From AG41 sp035943095 (GTDB taxonomy: Bacteria > Gemmatimonadota > Gemmatimonadetes > Gemmatimonadales > GWC2-71-9), in assembly GCA_035943095.1 (NCBI GenBank), contig DASZCN010000006.1, forward strand, positions 1 to 41,174: a stretch of DNA of 41,174 bases, given 5' to 3'. Under the pieces are notes generated by a model that was given only the letters and a program-made list of their open reading frames with translations, was not told where the DNA came from and ran no database searches. A program made the position numbers and the translations under genes. The stretch's first letter is position 1. The number at the start of each line of letters is the position of its first letter. Below, one piece after another: positions 41,018 to 41,174 of the stretch.

Positions 41018-41174
41018 TCACTCCACCTGCCCGAACTTCGCGATGTCCTCCGGTAGTTCGCCTTGCTGCGCGGTCTTGGCGTCCTTGCCCTGTACCATGA
41101 TGCGGATCTGCTCGACCACGTCGGGGTTCGCGAGGGTGGTCACGTCGCCGACGTCCCGGCGGTTCGAGATGGCC
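41018..41174 (-). CDS. C-terminal end of acetyl-CoA synthetase (AMP-forming), partial
   Basis: The last 51 codons of a gene that enters from beyond the window. The peptide AISNRRDVGDVTTLANPD followed by VVEQIR fits the C-terminal end of acetyl-CoA synthetase, whose family ends in a GD(V/T)TTL-x-(D/N)P-x-VVE motif. The final 15 residues (GELPEDIAKFGQVE) are a species-type tail. It would turn acetate to acetyl-CoA. Only the tail is visible, so the enzyme could be a close relative. Confidence 0.65.
   Translation of the reverse strand, partial: AISNRRDVGDVTTLANPDVVEQIRIMVQGKDAKTAQQGELPEDIAKFGQVE

Overview
The window is GC-rich, gene-dense chromosomal DNA from a Gram-negative, probably aerobic to facultatively anaerobic environmental bacterium. 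Signal peptides that end in Ala-Gln, secreted M28 peptidases, HAF-repeat and CBM48 proteins, small outer-membrane barrels and many four-base ATGA/GTGA gene overlaps suggest Gemmatimonadota or a near relative. That placement is an inference; the window holds no rRNA or other strong phylogenetic marker. I saw no tRNA, rRNA, CRISPR array, insertion sequence or prophage gene, and no gap between genes exceeds about 230 bp.

Layout. 1-2228 (minus): the end of a sugar-type ABC transporter (permease with poly-G tracts, MalK-type ATPase) and a small lipoprotein. 2241-8746 (minus): a formate dehydrogenase operon, with a Tat-exported, selenocysteine-containing catalytic subunit whose UGA and SECIS hairpin are visible, a four-cluster ferredoxin subunit, an NrfD-type membrane subunit, a small lipoprotein, the maturation protein FdhE and an unknown basic protein. 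8912-10743 (plus): an Mrr-like nuclease-fold protein, a small unknown protein and a HAF-repeat protein. 10796-15138 (plus): a lactate utilisation block of LctP permease, MHS-family symporter and FMN-dependent L-lactate dehydrogenase. 15152-19740 (minus): a membrane sensor-like protein, a NagB-like/PIG-L fusion, a sensor-less histidine kinase, a NarL-type regulator and a DUF1097 membrane protein, with a consensus-like CRP site between the last two.

19946-25499 (plus, except one VOC gene): an orphan kinase, a secreted M28 peptidase, 1-pyrroline-5-carboxylate dehydrogenase and a coupled HmuY-like protein. 25559-26094 (minus): a DUF5679 and a CDGSH protein. 26312-30109 (plus): a secreted DUF255/thioredoxin lipoprotein, an ECF sigma factor with an anti-sigma-like protein carrying a glycogen-binding domain, and two exported proteins. 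30119-31354: ArgJ (minus). 31441-32559: TPR protein (plus). 32657-35105 (minus): DoxX, a degenerate AdoMet-decarboxylase-like protein, a Big2 lipoprotein and a cNMP-binding-domain protein. 35129-37083 (plus): CDP-alcohol phosphatidyltransferase, two outer-membrane proteins and OsmC. 37112-37381 (minus): a small unknown. 37606-40919 (plus): a small acidic protein, DsbA-like thioredoxin, VKOR and the K+ transporter Kup. 41018-41174 (minus): the C-terminus of an acetyl-CoA synthetase.

The cell appears able to burn formate, lactate, proline/glutamate semialdehyde and acetate, feeding electrons to the respiratory chain. The most unusual signals are a family of long purine-arm/pyrimidine-arm hairpins at gene ends, one of which has become the C-terminal coding sequence of fdhE; a two-component system whose membrane sensor is split from its kinase by a sugar-enzyme gene; an anti-sigma-like protein with a CBM48 domain; and a SpeD-like protein that has lost both its pyruvoyl-forming serine and its catalytic cysteine.
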